Program-made: the position numbers and the translations under genes | In this document: positions 61,031 through 64,000 of the stretch, piece after piece | Numbering within the stretch: position 1 is the first letter of the stretch | How the letters are laid out: each line of letters opens with the position of its first letter | Notes under the pieces: generated by a model | Told to the model about the DNA's origin: nothing | The model's input: only the letters and a program-made list of their open reading frames with translations | The model's database searches: none | NCBI RefSeq assembly: GCF_011578285.1 | Contig: NZ_CP049916.1 | Location: 2,542,001 to 2,606,000 of the forward strand | Reading direction: 5' to 3' | Length of the DNA: 64,000 nt | From: Acinetobacter lanii | Lineage (GTDB): Bacteria; Pseudomonadota; Gammaproteobacteria; Pseudomonadales; Moraxellaceae

Positions 61031-62149
61031 ATGCATATTGCAATTGTTGGGTGCGGAATCAACGGATTACTCACAGCCCTTGAGCTTTTAGAACACAACT
61101 GCACGATCACGCTATTTGACCAACAACAGGCAGGAAAAGCGGCATCTTGGGCAGGTGGTGGCATTCTCTCCCCTATGTATCCTTGGCGTTATCCTAAAGC
61201 GGTCAATGATTTAGCCCAATATGGCAAAGCGTTGTATCAACAATGGAATGCAAAATTACAGCCGATTACAGGGATTGATTTTGAAATTCATGACACCGGC
61301 ATGTTGATCTTTGATCAAGAGGATTTTGAAATGGGTTTAAGTTATGCCGAGCAAACTCGGCAACCGATGCAACAGGCAAAAATATTAGATCAGACGCATT
61401 TAAAACAGATCAATCCACATATTTCAGATCAATTTAAACAAGCACTGCATTTTCCGCATTTATCTAATATTCGAAACCCTCGCCTACTCAAATCCATCCT
61501 GATCTATTTAAAACAACATCCTAAAGTTCAATTTTTTGAAAATACTTGGATTGATCAATTCGAGATTCAGCATAGTCAAATACAATCGCTTAAAGCACAA
61601 AATGGCCAGCATTTTCAGGCCGATCATTATGTGATTGCGACAGGATCATGGTCGGCACATTGGTCTGCTCAACTCAAATGCAGTATTCCGGTGAAACCGA
61701 TTCAGGGGCAAATGTTATTGTTTAAAACCCCTGAGCAGTGGTTACCAACCATGTGTATGAATCGAGTGATGTATCTGATTCCACGTACAGATGGTCATGT
61801 GGTCTGTGGTTCAAGTATGCAAGACTTAGGATTTGAACATCGTCCCAGCTTAAAGACTCAGCAAGACATTTATCAAGCCAGTATTGAATTGGTGCCTGAC
61901 CTTGAACAATTTCCCATAGTCAAACAGTGGGCAGGCTTAAGACCGAGTTCTCCTGAAGGTATTCCTTATATTGGTCAAATGCCTAACTTTAAAAATCTAT
62001 GGGCAAACTTCGGACACTTTAGAAATGGACTGTGTATGGCACCGGCATCTGCAGTCTTACTTCGTGAGTTGATCTGTGAACATGCGCATACTGTAGATGC
62101 TCAAGCCTACAGTCCCTTAAGGCACTTTCAGGCTAATACTGCTGAATAA
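61031..62149 (+). CDS. thiO: Glycine oxidase-like FAD enzyme (ThiO)
   Basis: This 372-residue D-amino-acid-oxidase-family flavoenzyme has the FAD motif IAIVGCGINGLLTALELLE, then AASWAGGGILSPMYPWRYP, which is the ThiO-type substrate region, and the C-terminal motif GLRPSSPEGIPYIGQMP. ThiO oxidises glycine to the imine used in thiamin thiazole synthesis. ATG 61031 is preferred over a TTG at 61013; GGAACT lies upstream. Thiamin genes are not adjacent, so the assignment to ThiO rather than another DAAO is by family. Confidence 0.86.
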   Translation: MHIAIVGCGINGLLTALELLEHNCTITLFDQQQAGKAASWAGGGILSPMYPWRYPKAVNDLAQYGKALYQQWNAKLQPITGIDFEIHDTGMLIFDQEDFEMGLSYAEQTRQPMQQAKILDQTHLKQINPHISDQFKQALHFPHLSNIRNPRLLKSILIYLKQHPKVQFFENTWIDQFEIQHSQIQSLKAQNGQHFQADHYVIATGSWSAHWSAQLKCSIPVKPIQGQMLLFKTPEQWLPTMCMNRVMYLIPRTDGHVVCGSSMQDLGFEHRPSLKTQQDIYQASIELVPDLEQFPIVKQWAGLRPSSPEGIPYIGQMPNFKNLWANFGHFRNGLCMAPASAVLLRELICEHAHTVDAQAYSPLRHFQANTAE

Positions 62150-62161
62150 TAGATTTCCCAT

Positions 62162-62190
62162 AAAAAAGGCATGTTCACACATGCCTTTTT
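62162..62190. terminator. Terminator shared by thiO and the next gene
   Basis: AAAAAGGCATG and CATGCCTTTTT with TTCACA loop. Confidence 0.88.
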
Positions 62191-62212
62191 AAATTTTGCA
62201 TTGCAATCGTAT

Positions 62213-62659
62213 TTATTTGATCAATTTCGCAGCCATTCGCTGTGCTTGTTTGCCGTAGAACCAATAGGTAATGAGATAAAGTGGGATTGCCAATAGCATG
62301 ACCATAGTAATCATGAGACTGAGAAATTTTCCATTTTGCATATAGGTGGTGAAGTACAACCACACTTCAGGATCTTTACGAGAGAACATAAAAATTCCGA
62401 ACAGCACGCCCGCAAAATTGTATCCCCAAAAAATCAGGGTATAGGCTAGCGTGAACTTTTTACGCTCTTGTTGGGTTGGGGCACGACCCTGTTGCTTTAA
62501 AAAAATCTTCAGTACAATAATAATGGCAATCAGATAGGGTAAGGCTGTCACGACCCCTGCAATCTGTGAAGGCAGTAATGCTGCAATCACGCCAGCCACT
62601 AAAGTTAAGCCTAAACAAATGATAAAGAACCATAAATAGTATTTGGTTAATGAAACCAT
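62213..62659 (-). CDS. Four-span membrane protein, ABZJ_00895 family
   Basis: This 148-residue inner-membrane protein has four spans (about 5-27, 35-53, 70-92, 108-132), with KIFLKQQGRAPTQQERKKFT as a cytoplasmic loop. It resembles the ABZJ_00895 family of unknown function found in Acinetobacter. It is convergent with thiO. No function is known. Confidence 0.72.
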   Translation of the reverse strand: MVSLTKYYLWFFIICLGLTLVAGVIAALLPSQIAGVVTALPYLIAIIIVLKIFLKQQGRAPTQQERKKFTLAYTLIFWGYNFAGVLFGIFMFSRKDPEVWLYFTTYMQNGKFLSLMITMVMLLAIPLYLITYWFYGKQAQRMAAKLIK

Positions 62660-62754
62660 GACCTATGCCTACAGCGTTTAAAACACCATTATAAAAAGTT
62701 TTCATTTTTTTTTCAGTTTATTGTCAACCAATCTGTAACCCATGACGTTATATA

Positions 62755-62940
62755 GGGTACAAGGTCTGTAGCAACCGTGATGATTTGCCATGGCATCCGC
62801 AATGAAGCACGGCGACCTGTATCCCAATGAGACTTATAAATCATGCTTCAGAGCATAAAAATTTAGTTTAGTAGCCTAGATTTTATTGATCGAAGTATTT
62901 TGGCCGACGATTTTCTATCACTCGAATCGTCGGCTTTTTA
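62755..62940 (+). ncRNA. Candidate structured non-coding RNA
   Basis: No ORF with a ribosome-binding site lies here, but three nested or consecutive hairpins do. The first, 62755-62825, has an outer stem GGG-TACA-GGTC with GACC-TGTA-CCC, an inner stem CCGTG/CACGG and an apical TTGC/GCAA. Then ATGCT/AGCAT with loop TCAG (62843-62856). Last, GCCGACGATT/AATCGTCGGC followed by TTTTT (62903-62939), a strong intrinsic terminator. TATA-rich sequence (62748-62753) lies just before. This is the architecture of a self-standing small RNA of about 185 bases; identity unknown. Confidence 0.6.
62903..62939 (+). terminator. Terminator of the candidate small RNA
   Basis: GCCGACGATT and AATCGTCGGC with a 12-base loop and TTTTT after. 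No protein gene on the plus strand ends just before it, so it must end some other transcript. Confidence 0.88.
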
Positions 62941-63025
62941 TTTGTTATTTTCTTTATCCAAAGATGACACTAGGTTTCTCTCCTGCCATACTTTTGACAA
63001 AATCATAAAAATATTCAATTGCTCC

Positions 63026-64000
63026 ATGCCCAAGAAAATAAAAAAAGTATCGCAGCATAAGTTTCAATTTCGATCCTCTTTTTGGTCGCTGTTCAATTCC
63101 AAAATCATGTTTGGACTGACGTTGATTGTCCTTGCTTTCTACATATATATCTTTGTTGTTCTTTTTCAAACTGAACAACGTTTAATCCCGTTGAATATGT
63201 TGGCACTCATGTCTGGACTGATTTATCAAAGCTATCAAGTGACTCGAAATATTGAAAAAATTTTGATTTACCTCATTGTGAGTGCTTTTATAAGTTTATT
63301 GGCATTCGGTAAATTCGAAAATGAAGGCGTCTATCAGATCGAATCGCATATCAACTTTTGGGTTTATAGTTTTGTTTTCGTCTATCTATTGGTGATGTGG
63401 ATCGAACATGACAAATACTTAAAGACCAGTTTGAATGAAGGGACAAGCTTGTTATTCAGTTTGGGATTACTGTATTGGATGTACAGTAAAAATCTATTGG
63501 CATTTACTTCAATCTGGACACAACTTTTCAGTTTGGTCGCTGTATTGTTTAGCTTATTCTCCATCATACACGCCTTATTCCCTCTCAAACATCATGCATT
63601 CAGTCGTTTTATTTTGAGTTTGGGTAGCTGTGTCATCATTATTATTCTAAGTGTCGAGCATTTTATTCATCTTAATCATCTTGCAGATTCAAATGTCACT
63701 CAAACATGGGCTGATCACTTACTGCTTATTTTGCAATATTTTTTGCTGGGTATTTCTGCGCTGTATCTATTTCAAAATTTTATCTTAATCTTGCAGTATC
63801 TACCGAATAAATATAGTTCTTCTTATGTATCAGATGTAAAAGCCACCACACAGGAACATATTCAACGTTATTCAACACAACAATTGTCCACCTTTGAAGC
63901 GCTTTTTTGTATGTTTATTTCACTGATGGCATACCTGACAAATATATATGTTCAATTGATTCCAACCAATGTGTGCATTTGGTGGGTAATTTTCTGCTGT
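63026..64000 (+). CDS. Multi-pass membrane protein (partial, runs off the window)
   Basis: An open frame with no stop runs from ATG 63026 to the end of the window (325 codons). It starts basic (MPKKIKKVSQHKFQFRS) and shows about eight membrane spans (e.g. FGLTLIVLAFYIYIFVVLF, LIYLIVSAFISLLAF, LLILQYFLLGISALYLF). No family recognised. The frame is open further upstream to a TTG at 62942, but no ribosome-binding site is clear for either start. It lies just after the small-RNA terminator. Confidence 0.65.
   Translation, partial: MPKKIKKVSQHKFQFRSSFWSLFNSKIMFGLTLIVLAFYIYIFVVLFQTEQRLIPLNMLALMSGLIYQSYQVTRNIEKILIYLIVSAFISLLAFGKFENEGVYQIESHINFWVYSFVFVYLLVMWIEHDKYLKTSLNEGTSLLFSLGLLYWMYSKNLLAFTSIWTQLFSLVAVLFSLFSIIHALFPLKHHAFSRFILSLGSCVIIIILSVEHFIHLNHLADSNVTQTWADHLLLILQYFLLGISALYLFQNFILILQYLPNKYSSSYVSDVKATTQEHIQRYSTQQLSTFEALFCMFISLMAYLTNIYVQLIPTNVCIWWVIFCC

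Noticed and set aside
62954-63178. 74-codon minus frame near the right end
   Set aside because: It overlaps the longer plus-strand membrane-protein frame, has no clear ribosome-binding site and looks like a shadow.

Overview
The window is about 40% G+C and reads as a chromosomal segment of an Acinetobacter species (Moraxellaceae). The basis is the order rubA-rubB-estB-oxyR-ppk-mtgA, which I know from Acinetobacter baylyi, together with the Acinetobacter-like 16S/23S sequence, the tmRNA and several Acinetobacter-type small families. The species cannot be named from this alone.

Layout: 1-3.6 kb holds the start of an exported protein, lysS, a YqiA-like esterase and apt. 4.0-11.3 kb holds the rubredoxin/rubredoxin reductase/esterase/OxyR operon (electron supply for alkane hydroxylation plus oxidative-stress control), polyphosphate kinase, a monofunctional transglycosylase and a rhomboid protease. 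11.5-18.5 kb holds a YbbA/YbbP-type ABC exporter divergent from the TesA esterase, a beta carbonic anhydrase, a secreted lipase and an unknown protein. 18.5-24.6 kb is an iron block: a PKMT-like methyltransferase, a TonB-dependent siderophore receptor with a Fur box, NfuA, a second rhomboid protein and a siderophore-binding protein with its own Fur box. 24.9-36.5 kb holds a 515-residue unknown protein, a PiT phosphate transporter, metH, an accessory islet and then dihydroxyacetone kinase and an LprI-like protein. The islet (32.37-33.98 kb) carries a HEPN/TIGR02391 gene and a DUF559 nuclease gene, bounded and separated by three copies of a 105-110 bp double-hairpin repeat.

36.5-42.8 kb has four membrane diguanylate cyclase genes around a peptide deformylase gene. 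One is split by an in-frame TGA and another has a large insertion in its GGDEF domain. 43.2-46.7 kb holds PnuC, an enoyl-CoA hydratase, a hydrolase and two small unknowns. 47.15-52.6 kb is a complete rRNA operon on the minus strand (16S, tRNA-Ile, tRNA-Ala, 23S, 5S). Between it and the tmRNA gene lie two decayed fragments: a GMC oxidoreductase tail and a tyrosine-integrase pseudogene with three in-frame stops, pointing to an old integration at ssrA. The window ends with glpK, an EmrAB-type efflux pair, a thioesterase, hemB, thiO, a small membrane protein, a strongly structured candidate non-coding RNA and the start of a membrane protein that runs off the edge.

The most interesting items are the TGA-split diguanylate cyclase, the candidate structured RNA at 62.75-62.94 kb, the repeat/DUF559/HEPN islet, the integrase relic beside ssrA, and the methyltransferase placed directly behind a Fur-regulated outer-membrane receptor.
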